Positions 45,238 to 54,397 of a stretch of DNA of 64,000 nt are shown here, in pieces (position 1 is the stretch's first letter; each line of letters opens with the position of its first letter). The notes beneath the pieces are model-generated. The model ran no database searches, had not been told where the DNA came from, and saw nothing but the letters and a program-made list of their open reading frames with translations. This DNA comes from CALJFL01 sp036961205 (GTDB taxonomy: Bacteria > Pseudomonadota > Gammaproteobacteria > Pseudomonadales > Halieaceae), in contig JBALVI010000001.1 of assembly GCA_036961205.1 (NCBI GenBank), positions 62,001 to 126,000 on the forward strand. The letters are read 5' to 3'. Position numbers and translations under genes: made by a program.

Positions 45238-46503
45238 TTAGTCAGTTTCAATTAAATCCAGTGGGTAATTGTAGATACTTTCGGTCTTGTCTTCACCGAT
45301 GATGAACACGTTCTCCATGTGCGAAGGCCCGTGCTTACTACCGAAATACAGCGCGTCAAAACTCAACACCATATTGGCTTTGATCTCAAAACCCTCGGTT
45401 GCAGCGTGCAGCCCTGTTGAAGGAAAGCGCACCGGGCTCTCCAGCGGTACGCGTCCGATTGAATGCACAATCATCAATAGCTTGGCGGGGGCATCAAGCT
45501 CCCGGGCAATACCACAACGTACAGGCTCACAAATCTCTGCTGAATTAGCGCCCGGTCGTAAATTTCCGACCACTTCTTCGAAGCAACGCTGAACGATGGC
45601 ATGTTGTTCGCGGTACTCGGGAGAGGCCTCACCAATATGGGCCGTACGATTAATATCGATCCAGAAGTTCTTGTAACGGCCCTGAGTTTCCAGGATCGCT
45701 ATCTCACCACCTTTGAACGGCGTATCGAAGTGTGTTCTAAATAAATCAGGCCTGAAGATAGCGTCGTAGGTACCACCGAATAGCATTGGACTGCTGGGCA
45801 AGGGGTCGATATCTTCATCGATCATAAAGTGGGCGACAGCCTTCTCGACCTGCGCCCAGCTTTTGCCGCGACCAAGCTGCTCCACGGTGAACGCCATCAC
45901 CCGATCAGCCTTCACTCCGCTCTCGCGAAAGAGCGCTATTTCCTCTGTGGTCTTGATGGACCTTGTCGCCAGCATCAGGTCCAGGCCATCCGCGTATGGC
46001 TGGCCGCAGGCTTTCTCAGCGTTGAATGCCACGCGCATGTCGTCGAATAAGACTGTTTCACCTGTCATGCCCAGGTGCTGCAGGCACGCGACTACCGAGT
46101 CGACAATAGTTGGCGCACAAGCGCCATCGACCACTTTGTTGAATTGTTGTAACTCATCCAACAGATCCGGAGCGAGTTGCAGATGAACATCTTCGGAACG
46201 ACCCGTCACACAAAAATTCAGTAGGTCGAAGGTACGCAGACGGTCGAAAGCCACGGCGTGACCCTCACGCTCTGCCACCACCAACCCAATAAGGCTAGCC
46301 TCTGGCAGGACAAGCGTTATCGGCAAATCAGGCGATGTAGGTACGAATACTGCTGATATAGGTTCCGGAAGATGCCATCCGTCCATTACAGACTCGTAAC
46401 CGGTCAGGTAAGCGACATTGTCGGTAGTTGAAAGAACAATCCCGGCAGCACCCGCCTCTGCCAACCTGGCTCTAAGTCGATCTCTGATTTCTACAAACAA
46501 CAA
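45238..46503 (-). CDS. M24-family metallopeptidase/creatinase-fold protein
   Basis: A 421-residue pita-bread protein. The amino domain resembles creatinase/prolidase (STTDNVAYLTGYESVMDGWH). In the catalytic half, expected metal ligands appear as LETQGRYKNFWIDIN, IVHSIGRV, MVLSFDALY and SHMENVFI, so two of the usual Asp/Glu ligands are exchanged (Glu for Asp, Asp for Glu). Members include peptidases, creatinase and the DMSP lyase DddP; the reaction here is unknown. The TTG start has GGAGG upstream. It heads the operon after a terminator. Confidence 0.8.
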   Translation of the reverse strand: MLFVEIRDRLRARLAEAGAAGIVLSTTDNVAYLTGYESVMDGWHLPEPISAVFVPTSPDLPITLVLPEASLIGLVVAEREGHAVAFDRLRTFDLLNFCVTGRSEDVHLQLAPDLLDELQQFNKVVDGACAPTIVDSVVACLQHLGMTGETVLFDDMRVAFNAEKACGQPYADGLDLMLATRSIKTTEEIALFRESGVKADRVMAFTVEQLGRGKSWAQVEKAVAHFMIDEDIDPLPSSPMLFGGTYDAIFRPDLFRTHFDTPFKGGEIAILETQGRYKNFWIDINRTAHIGEASPEYREQHAIVQRCFEEVVGNLRPGANSAEICEPVRCGIARELDAPAKLLMIVHSIGRVPLESPVRFPSTGLHAATEGFEIKANMVLSFDALYFGSKHGPSHMENVFIIGEDKTESIYNYPLDLIETD

Positions 46504-46518
46504 AGGCCTCCATTAAGC

Positions 46519-46546
46519 GAAAAAAAAGCCGGCGTCTGCCGGCTTT
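46519..46546 (-). terminator. Rho-independent terminator after the TonB receptor gene
   Basis: AAAGCCGGC (46525-46533), a GTCT loop and GCCGGCTTT (46538-46546) form a perfect 9-bp stem. On the minus strand it is followed by a run of eight T. It ends the TonB receptor transcript and separates it from the M24-led operon. Confidence 0.9.
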
Positions 46547-46568
46547 ACAATTGAGCTTTTGGTGTCAC

Positions 46569-49091
46569 TTAGAACGCTATGCCAACACGAACACCAAGTT
46601 CCCTGGGTGGAGCATAACGTGTGAAGTTCCACAGGCCTGCGACCGCGTTAGCTGACTGACGCCAGGTCTCATCGGTAAGGTTTTTCCCGTAAGCGGAAAC
46701 ATTCCACATACCATTGAAGCTATCCCACATTACATAGGCGTCGACGAGAGTACGCTCTTCGACCTGCGTAAACTGCTTCGGGGTAAGAACACCCTCTGGC
46801 TGCGCGTCAGCTGGATAGGGCTGCGTTTCCATTTCATCCTGATAATGCAAGCTGGCATTGAAGGTGACGGTACCGGCATTGCCCATCTCAACGTAGTAGG
46901 TGGCCGCAATTCCGTAATTCCATTCCGGTGAGAACGGTACATCCAGACCGGAGAGGTCAACACCGGCCCACTGCTCGGAAGTCTGCTCGGTAGGTGTAAA
47001 CTCATCGTACTCATGATGGAGATAACCAAGGTTGAAATCGATTCGCAAGTTATCGATGGGTAAGTACGTCATCTCCACCTCTACCCCGTAGGCCTCTGTA
47101 TCCCCGTCGTTGACGGCAAGAGTCTCCTGGAACTGGTTGCCAGCAGCATCAAATATTGTGACCACTTGACTGCGCTGCAAGCTCTCATACTCGGTAAAAA
47201 AAGCTGCCAAATTGAGTCGCATATCGCCGTCAAGCAATTCGCTCTTCAGACCAAGCTCAAAATTACTATTCTCCTCTGCGGCATAAGGCTTACATGAGTT
47301 TATAGATCCGCAAGCCTCCGAGAACCCGCCCGCTACAAAGCCTGTCGCGTAACTGGCATACATCATCATCTCTTCCGACAAATCGTGGTCCAACTGAACG
47401 CGCCAAGTCGTCTTGGTCCATGTTTTGTCGTCTTCAACGTTGGTACCGAAGTCTTCATCCGAAAGTGGATTGGTGAAAGGTCCTTCGTACGCTGTTAAGG
47501 GGATAGTGCTGCTAAATGGATTCGTTGCATTACCGAATTGCAAACGCTTAAAATCCTTTTCATCTTCAGTGTAACGAAGTCCGGCCCATACCGTTGTTTT
47601 CTCGGATATTTCGTAAGAACCATCGAGGTAAGCAGCATAGCTGGTGCGATCTTGCGATGCGGCTTGAATGTCAAAACCACCACACACAAATACATCGGTA
47701 CAGTCGCCCGTGGCATTAGCTGCTCGTGCTGATTCAGAGTTGAGGTCGTAGACAGAGAGGTTGTTGGCCAAGCCAACAAATCCCAAATCAGCGAACACGA
47801 TAAAATCAACATCGTCGGTGTAATACGCCGCGCCAGCCACAAAATTCACAGGGCCATCAAACTCACTAGTCAGCCTGAACTCCTGCTGGGTCTGTTCTCT
47901 CTCACTATTCCGGCTGGCGTCGTACAATGATGTATAAGCCTCGCCCGTATAAGTACTGGCTAGAATCTCATCCTGGTTCCGCATACCGCTAATAGACTTG
48001 AGCGAGTAATCATCAAAATTAAAGGTCATGGTGAGGTAGTAACCATCCGCTTCTACCTGATGACCGGCCGAGACGTCCGCGGGCGCATATTGACCATAGG
48101 ATTCCCCGGTAACCAGAGGATCTCTCCATCCTTGGTCTTGTATGCCCGGAAAGCCAATCAATGGGAATAGGTAACCCTCATCTCCTGGGCTCTCATGCGT
48201 TGCGGCTACTGTGTCCGATTGATCGTCCGCATATTCGTAGGTGAAATCAGCATGGAAAAAATCATTGGGCGTCCAGGCCAACTTGAACTTGCCGGCCAGC
48301 ACATCCTTACCGCCAATATCTTCGCCGCCACCGACAAATGGGTCACTACTCGTGAGCTCTTCAGACGCTCCAAGTGTGAATTCGTCTGGATTGCTGACGA
48401 AACCAGGAGGCTTTCCATTCGAGTAATACCCATCCGTCTTGTCCTTGATAATTGCCAACCGCGCTGACAACTTATCGTCGATCAATGGAATGTTAAGCGC
48501 CAAATTTGCTTTGGTGACATTGCCATCATTACTGTCGAATTGACCGTACTGCACATCCACTTCGCCGAAAAATTCGTTCATGACCGGCTTTTTGGTGGTG
48601 ATGTTGATGGCGCCACCGGTAGTGTTCTTGCCAAACAATGTGCCCGCTGGGCCTCTGAACACTTCTACCTGCTCTACGTCGAACATCTCGACAAACTGAG
48701 ATTGGACATGGTTAAAGGTAAAATCATCGACTGTTACACCGACCGACGGATCTTTGGTAACGAGGATTGAGATAAAGCCCGTACCTCTTATTCCGCCACC
48801 CACAGCATTAAAGCCATTCTGCTGCAAAATATTGACGTTAGGCGCCAGCTGCGTGAGCGAGGTTATATCGGTTACGAAGGAATTCTTGATCTGAGTGTCT
48901 GTCAACGTTGATACCGACATGCCCAAGTCCTGCTGAGAAACGTCACGCTTGGTTCCGGTAACAATGACTTCCTCTATATCGAGCTTGCCACCAGTGTCAG
49001 CTTCCTGCGCATAGACTGCTGTGGTAGCGAAGGTTTGCGAAAGTGCCAAGCATACGGCTGACCCCAAGACTGTCTTATTCAGATTGATCAT
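46569..49091 (-). CDS. TonB-dependent outer-membrane receptor
   Basis: An 840-residue receptor with a signal peptide (cut near AVYA-QEAD), a TonB box-like EEVIVTGTK (about residues 40-48), and a plug domain (RGTGFISILVTKDPSVGVTV, VEVFRGPAGTLFGKNTTGGA). A long beta-barrel ends in phenylalanine (GVRVGIAF). It resembles the large marine receptor group for non-siderophore substrates. Its place beside the catabolic operon suggests it imports that substrate. It has its own terminator. About 230 bases upstream (49092-49319) show no gene. Confidence 0.93.
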   Translation of the reverse strand: MINLNKTVLGSAVCLALSQTFATTAVYAQEADTGGKLDIEEVIVTGTKRDVSQQDLGMSVSTLTDTQIKNSFVTDITSLTQLAPNVNILQQNGFNAVGGGIRGTGFISILVTKDPSVGVTVDDFTFNHVQSQFVEMFDVEQVEVFRGPAGTLFGKNTTGGAINITTKKPVMNEFFGEVDVQYGQFDSNDGNVTKANLALNIPLIDDKLSARLAIIKDKTDGYYSNGKPPGFVSNPDEFTLGASEELTSSDPFVGGGEDIGGKDVLAGKFKLAWTPNDFFHADFTYEYADDQSDTVAATHESPGDEGYLFPLIGFPGIQDQGWRDPLVTGESYGQYAPADVSAGHQVEADGYYLTMTFNFDDYSLKSISGMRNQDEILASTYTGEAYTSLYDASRNSEREQTQQEFRLTSEFDGPVNFVAGAAYYTDDVDFIVFADLGFVGLANNLSVYDLNSESARAANATGDCTDVFVCGGFDIQAASQDRTSYAAYLDGSYEISEKTTVWAGLRYTEDEKDFKRLQFGNATNPFSSTIPLTAYEGPFTNPLSDEDFGTNVEDDKTWTKTTWRVQLDHDLSEEMMMYASYATGFVAGGFSEACGSINSCKPYAAEENSNFELGLKSELLDGDMRLNLAAFFTEYESLQRSQVVTIFDAAGNQFQETLAVNDGDTEAYGVEVEMTYLPIDNLRIDFNLGYLHHEYDEFTPTEQTSEQWAGVDLSGLDVPFSPEWNYGIAATYYVEMGNAGTVTFNASLHYQDEMETQPYPADAQPEGVLTPKQFTQVEERTLVDAYVMWDSFNGMWNVSAYGKNLTDETWRQSANAVAGLWNFTRYAPPRELGVRVGIAF

Positions 49092-49319
49092 GGTCGATCC
49101 TCGTTTATATTTATCGTTGAATCTTCTAAAAGCCTACTTTCTTTTTAAACGAAAGCAACGCCTAAAGTTGTAACCTTGGTTTTGAATATAGTTCAGTTAT
49201 AAATTAGTCGCAACAGTTATTTTCGATATTATTCCACTGGGCGGATCACCCTGGCAGCGACAGCGACGCCCGGAAGGCGCGAGCTGCACATGCGAACAAT
49301 AACCCCATAAACCATTGAT

Positions 49320-49763
49320 TTAATTACCAATATCCAGCTGAATATCACCCTCGATAAGACTTATCAATGACTCCGCATCGAAGACATAATCGATTAACCC
49401 GTCCCCCTTGAAGTACGTCACAGCGCCCGAGCCCAGAAAAAGCATCTCGGTCTCGATTTCACAGCGGGCTTCAGAATGTTCTGCGAACACAGGTTCGAAA
49501 CCGTAGGTACCCTCTGGCGCGCTACCCACCTCGTACAACAACTCCCCTTTGGTAATAAAGAACTGGCCCGGGCCCTGGTGGCGGTGTGGCTGGAAGGAGG
49601 CTCCCGGCTCCATGTTTACATACAGAGCCCAGTCGCCCGTGACCCGGCATGCACGAAGCACTTTGAAACGCGTGCCGCCGCCGACTTCCAACCACGGTAG
49701 TGTGTGGGTGTTGGCAAGAATATCACCCTGCTCTGATACGTAGGGATTAATGACGGTGTCCAT
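49320..49763 (-). CDS. Cupin, 2,4'-dihydroxyacetophenone/acetylacetone dioxygenase-like
   Basis: A 147-residue single cupin. The metal motif PHRHQGPGQFFITKGEL (two histidines) and a later histidine (FAEHSE) suggest a three-His iron site. The length and TRFKVLRACRVTGDWALYV pattern resemble dioxygenases that cut carbon-carbon bonds next to a carbonyl. The ATG at 49763 has GGAGAAG before it and is preferred over a frame extending to 49913. It is divergent from the PQQ dehydrogenase at 49856. The activity is inferred. Confidence 0.75.
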   Translation of the reverse strand: MDTVINPYVSEQGDILANTHTLPWLEVGGGTRFKVLRACRVTGDWALYVNMEPGASFQPHRHQGPGQFFITKGELLYEVGSAPEGTYGFEPVFAEHSEARCEIETEMLFLGSGAVTYFKGDGLIDYVFDAESLISLIEGDIQLDIGN

Positions 49764-49855
49764 AAAGTTCTTCTCCGGCAGCGTTGTAAAAAGTTTGTCT
49801 ATAATCGTAACTAGGGCTACGCTGAACGGCAACCTTCGCAGCAAAGCTTTAAATA

Positions 49856-51832
49856 ATGAATAAAATCCTGACCGTTTTCTTCTTCGTACTCTTCCCGATG
49901 TCACTACCATCAATGCTGGTGCACGCGGAGGACTGGCCCCACGTAGGCGGCGCCGCCGGTGGCGGACATTTCAGCACGCACAAACAGATTAATCGGGACA
50001 ACCTTGATGATCTGGAAGTCGCCTGGATACATCGTTCAGGCGATTTCCGCGAGGGCGGAAATTTTAAGGACGGCAATAATTATCCGGAAGAACCACTGCA
50101 GACAGCGCTGCAGGTTACGCCGATTCTGTTCAACAATGCGTTGTATTACTGCACGCCCTTCAATCGCATATTCGCGCTCAACCCGGAGACCGGCGAAGAA
50201 CTTTGGACATACGACCCCAAGGTAGATCTCGACGAATATGCCGTTCCACGGTGCCGTGGTGTCAGTGCCTGGACCAGCAGCAAAGTTGAGCCAGGACAAG
50301 CCTGCCACAAGCGTATTATCGCGCCTGTGATTGATGCTCGCGTTATTGCACTGGATGCACTGACTGGCAAACGCTGTAGTGATTTTGGCAGTAACGGCGA
50401 GATCAATCTCAGAGAAGGTCTCGGTGATCATCCAAATTATGAATATCTACTAACCTCCCCACCGGCCATCGCTGGCGACCTGGCCATTGTGGGTAGCGCC
50501 GTTACCGACAACATTACCACTAGCGTTCCCGGCGGCGTCGTAAGAGCCTATGACCTCAACAACGGCAAGCTCGCCTGGTTCTGGGAACCCATACCCCCGA
50601 ACACTGAAGCGATTCTTACCGAAGAGGGCCAGCTCTATCAGCGTGCCACGACTAACGTCTGGTCGATCATGTCTTTTGATCCAGAGTTGAACCTGGTTTA
50701 CCTACCTACCGGCAACACATCACCTGATTATTACGGCGGCCTGCGTAATGGCTCGGATTACTACTCCAGCTCAGTCGTTGCACTGCATGCAGATAGCGGC
50801 GAGGTAGCTTGGCACTTCCAAACGGTTCACCACGACATCTGGGACTACGATGTGCCGTCACAGCCAACCTTGTATGACGTCACCATGGGCGGCAAGAAAA
50901 TCAAGGCCCTCGCCCAGACCACCAAGATGGGCTACGTATTTTTGCTCAACAGGGAAACCGGCGAACCGTTGTTCCCGGTCGAGGAACGTCCCGTACCACA
51001 GGGCGCAGCACCGGGTGACTTCACCTCACCTACCCAACCGTTCCCTACCAAACCTCCCACATTACACGACACTAAATTCGGACCAGACGATGTCTGGGGT
51101 CTGACCCCCTGGGACAAAAATGCCTGTCGTGAGCGGCTGGCAGGACTGCGTTCAGAAGGCCTGTTCACTCCACCTTCCGTAGGCGGGTCAGTGCACTTCC
51201 CCAGCGCCGTAGGTGGCCAGAACTGGGGAGGTCCCTCGGTTGATATGGACCGCAAGGTGTTAGTGGTCAACACTCTGCACATGGCAAGTCTGGTCGAACT
51301 AATTCCCAGGGAACAGTGCGCGCAGGCAGCTATCGATCGAAAGAACGACCCACTGCAAAAAAAGTTCGCCTCGGTAGAGCCCTCCGAGGGCACACCCTAT
51401 TGTAATTTACGCTGGGTAGGTTTCTTCTCGCCACTCGAACTGCCCTGCTCGCCGCCACCATGGGGCACTATCGCCGGCATCGACCTCGCTACCGGCGAAC
51501 TGCTCTGGCAGGTACCACTGGGAACCACTCGCGACCTGGCGCCGTTCCCTGTCTGGTTTATCGAGGGAGCACCCAATACCGGCGGGCCGATGTCAACGGC
51601 TTCCGGGCTCACCTTTATCGCCGCAACCACAGACTTCTTTCTGCGCGCCTTCGACACCATGACAGGCGAGGAACTATGGAGTGCACGCCTGCCCACGGGT
51701 GGCCACGCCACGCCAATGTCCTACCAAACAGAATCTGGCAAGCAGTTCGTGGTGATTGCCGCCGGTGGACACTACTCCTTTGGTACACCACCTAGCGACC
51801 ACATCATGGCATTTGCCCTCGAGGACGACTAA
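49856..51832 (+). CDS. Periplasmic PQQ-dependent dehydrogenase (glucose/quinate dehydrogenase-like propeller)
   Basis: A 658-residue quinoprotein with a signal peptide (MNKILTVFFFVLFPMSLPS then MLVHAEDW). ALNPETGEELWTYD, PRCRGVSAW, HHDIWDYDVPSQPTLYDV and NWGGPSVDMDRK match the membrane glucose/quinate/shikimate dehydrogenase propeller, but without their membrane anchor. It has no CxxCH, so it needs a separate electron acceptor. It heads a plus-strand operon with SnoaL and DUF3604 genes. The substrate is probably a polyol or cyclic alcohol. Confidence 0.85.
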   Translation: MNKILTVFFFVLFPMSLPSMLVHAEDWPHVGGAAGGGHFSTHKQINRDNLDDLEVAWIHRSGDFREGGNFKDGNNYPEEPLQTALQVTPILFNNALYYCTPFNRIFALNPETGEELWTYDPKVDLDEYAVPRCRGVSAWTSSKVEPGQACHKRIIAPVIDARVIALDALTGKRCSDFGSNGEINLREGLGDHPNYEYLLTSPPAIAGDLAIVGSAVTDNITTSVPGGVVRAYDLNNGKLAWFWEPIPPNTEAILTEEGQLYQRATTNVWSIMSFDPELNLVYLPTGNTSPDYYGGLRNGSDYYSSSVVALHADSGEVAWHFQTVHHDIWDYDVPSQPTLYDVTMGGKKIKALAQTTKMGYVFLLNRETGEPLFPVEERPVPQGAAPGDFTSPTQPFPTKPPTLHDTKFGPDDVWGLTPWDKNACRERLAGLRSEGLFTPPSVGGSVHFPSAVGGQNWGGPSVDMDRKVLVVNTLHMASLVELIPREQCAQAAIDRKNDPLQKKFASVEPSEGTPYCNLRWVGFFSPLELPCSPPPWGTIAGIDLATGELLWQVPLGTTRDLAPFPVWFIEGAPNTGGPMSTASGLTFIAATTDFFLRAFDTMTGEELWSARLPTGGHATPMSYQTESGKQFVVIAAGGHYSFGTPPSDHIMAFALEDD

Positions 51833-51862
51833 GCAACAACAGCAAACCAACAAGGAAAAACC

Positions 51863-52339
51863 ATGTCAGAACCGCTAAGCGACTCGGAACTTTCACGACT
51901 GCGTACGCTATTAGAGGTGGAGGCGATTCGGCAACTTCGCATCGACTACTCGCTCGCCATGGATCAGCGTGATCTGGACAAACTCATCACGCTATTTGCC
52001 GAAGACGCGTTGTGCGAATACGGACCGTATGGATCCTGGTCAGGCAGGCAGGTCATTTTTGAAAATTATAAGGCCACGTTTTCGGGCGAACTCGAGGCGC
52101 CTTTTACTTCCCTCCACATCAACACCAACCACAATGTAGAGATTCTCTCGGACACAACCGCCAGCGGGCAATGTTATCTCACTGACATTGTTACTCACGT
52201 TGCCCCGGGTGAAAATCCCATCTTGTGGTTTGCACTCTACGACGAGGAATACCGCAAGGAAGACGGGCAATGGAAATTCGCTCGCTCCAGCCTGCAATTC
52301 TTCTGGCCAGAACGACATGCTTCGCCACCCTACTCCTAG
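51863..52339 (+). CDS. SnoaL-like/NTF2-fold protein
   Basis: A 158-residue alpha+beta barrel protein. LEVEAIRQLRIDYSLAMDQR, then LDKLITLFAEDALCEY are the NTF2-like helix and pocket, followed by strands ending in FARSSLQFFWPERH. The family includes ketosteroid isomerase-like and dehydratase-like enzymes. Asp/Tyr catalytic residues cannot be assigned with certainty. It lies 30 bases after the PQQ dehydrogenase gene and before DUF3604, and may act on the same intermediate. Confidence 0.8.
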   Translation: MSEPLSDSELSRLRTLLEVEAIRQLRIDYSLAMDQRDLDKLITLFAEDALCEYGPYGSWSGRQVIFENYKATFSGELEAPFTSLHINTNHNVEILSDTTASGQCYLTDIVTHVAPGENPILWFALYDEEYRKEDGQWKFARSSLQFFWPERHASPPYS

Positions 52340-52363
52340 CAAATACGCTTTCTAACAGGAATT

Positions 52364-54214
52364 ATGATAATGCGCCTATCTAGAATCACCGTACTAGCAC
52401 TGTGCACACTTGGTTTTATCGCCATGCCTACACTTGCAGAAGATGCCTATTCACCAGGGGTAGGAAAAAACCTCCCCCGCAATGTGTACTGGGGTGACAC
52501 CCATGTACATTCACGCAATTCCGCCGACGCTTTTAACCTTGGCAATACTACGCTCACCCCGGATGATGCTTATCGCTTTGCCCGCGGCGGCGAGATAACC
52601 GCTCACAATGGCATGCCCGCGAAACTGCGCAGACCATTGGACTTTCTGGTGGTAGCCGATCACGCCGGTTATCTCGGCGCCTTTTATCGCTATATGGATA
52701 ATGATCCGACGATCGTAGAATCGGAGGTTGGGCGCCGCTGGTCGGCGTATGAAACAGCCACTGAACGGTTTGCCGATGTCGTCAATAGCATCAGCGAACC
52801 TGACGTGTACGCGCAACTACCTGAAAAGACACAGCGTTCTATCTGGGTGGAAGATGTGGTGAAGGTCGCAGATCGCAATAATGCGCCGGGCGTATTTACC
52901 GCTTTCACTGGTTACGAGTGGACCTCAATGAAAGACGGCAACAATCTTCATCGCGTTGTAATTTTTAAGGACAATGCAGACAAAACATCACAGATTCGTC
53001 CTTTTTCAGCAGCCGACAGCAACGACCCCGAAGATCTCTGGGACGCGCTCGCGAACTACGAGAAGAAAACCGGTGGCGAAGTACTTGCTATCGCGCACAA
53101 CGGCAACCTGAGTAATAGCCTCATGTTCTCTAATCTAACCCTGTCGGGAGAACCGCTGACAAAAGACTATGCAGCAATGCGTTCGCGCTACGAACCACTT
53201 TACGAGGTTACGCAAATAAAGGGCGATGGCGAGGCCCACCCGCTACTCTCACCCAATGACGAATTCGCCGATTATGAAACATGGGATGCCGACAACATCG
53301 CAATGTCGGCAAAGAAAGAACCCTGGATGCTGCAGCATGAATATGGGCGGAGCGCGCTGAAACTTGGTTTGAAATTTGAAGCCAAACTCGGCGACAATCC
53401 TTTCAAGTTCGGCATGATAGGCAGTACAGACTCGCACACTTCGCTGGCTACCGCTGCGGAAGACAACTTCTTTGGAAAGTTTCCCGAGTCTGAACCGGGA
53501 CCCCAGAGAATCACTAACGGCATGGCCGGATATATGTGGGAAAACTGGCGTATTACGGCGTCGGGCTATGCCGGTATCTGGGCAGAGGAAAATACGCGGG
53601 AAGCCCTGTTCGAGGCAATGCAACGCCGCGAAGTTTACGCCACTACCGGTTCACGTATCACGGTACGATTCTTTGGTGGATGGGATTATCAGGCGAGCGA
53701 ACTGCATCGTCCTGATTACGTAGAAATCGGCTATGCCAAGGGCGTGCCAATGGGTGGCGACCTGTCTGGCGCACCAAAGAATATTGCTCCTTCCTTCATC
53801 ATAGCCGCCGCCAAAGATCCTGATGGCGCAAACCTCGATCGCGTACAAATCGTCAAGGGCTGGCTGGACGAGAAGGGCGAGTTGCAGGAGCAGGTTTACG
53901 ACGTGGCCTATTCAGGAGATCGCAGCATAGATACTGAAACGGGCAAGCTAGCTGACGTTGGGAATACCGTTGATATCAAAAATGCGAGCTACACCAATAC
54001 TATCGGTTCGCCTCTACTATCCTCAGTGTGGCGGGACCCGGATTTCGATGCGCAGGAAAGAGCCTTTTACTACGCCAGGGTAATTGAGATCCCTACGCCA
54101 AGGTGGCCTGTCTACGATGCAAAGTACTTTGATTTCGAGTTACCCGAGGAAGTCCCGGTGATTAATCGCGACAGGGCATACACCTCGCCTATATGGTATA
54201 CCCCCGAAACGTAA
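52364..54214 (+). CDS. DUF3604 protein (secreted, PHP-like)
   Basis: A 616-residue protein with a signal peptide (ALCTLGFIAMPTLAED). The segments YWGDTHVHSRNSADAF and FLVVADHAGYLG supply His-x-His and Asp-His metal-binding patterns like PHP phosphoesterases, and later NGNLSNS and GSTDSHTSLATAAEDNF continue the DUF3604 core. The biochemical function of this family is not established. It is encoded 24 bases after SnoaL. The export signal suggests it acts in the periplasm with the PQQ enzyme. Confidence 0.85.
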   Translation: MIMRLSRITVLALCTLGFIAMPTLAEDAYSPGVGKNLPRNVYWGDTHVHSRNSADAFNLGNTTLTPDDAYRFARGGEITAHNGMPAKLRRPLDFLVVADHAGYLGAFYRYMDNDPTIVESEVGRRWSAYETATERFADVVNSISEPDVYAQLPEKTQRSIWVEDVVKVADRNNAPGVFTAFTGYEWTSMKDGNNLHRVVIFKDNADKTSQIRPFSAADSNDPEDLWDALANYEKKTGGEVLAIAHNGNLSNSLMFSNLTLSGEPLTKDYAAMRSRYEPLYEVTQIKGDGEAHPLLSPNDEFADYETWDADNIAMSAKKEPWMLQHEYGRSALKLGLKFEAKLGDNPFKFGMIGSTDSHTSLATAAEDNFFGKFPESEPGPQRITNGMAGYMWENWRITASGYAGIWAEENTREALFEAMQRREVYATTGSRITVRFFGGWDYQASELHRPDYVEIGYAKGVPMGGDLSGAPKNIAPSFIIAAAKDPDGANLDRVQIVKGWLDEKGELQEQVYDVAYSGDRSIDTETGKLADVGNTVDIKNASYTNTIGSPLLSSVWRDPDFDAQERAFYYARVIEIPTPRWPVYDAKYFDFELPEEVPVINRDRAYTSPIWYTPET

Positions 54215-54397
54215 GTAATCCACATCCAGTTTTGCCCATTAACGTGAACCGCCCGACGTCACCATCCTGATCCACGGCACGTCACAGAGGAAATGATATC
54301 GAGTGGGTCGCCCAACTGGAATCGGTGGCGTTTTTGTCTATTCATCCACCGACTCCAGCCACATTGGTGCGCCAACCTTTCAATACTCAGGGACCAA

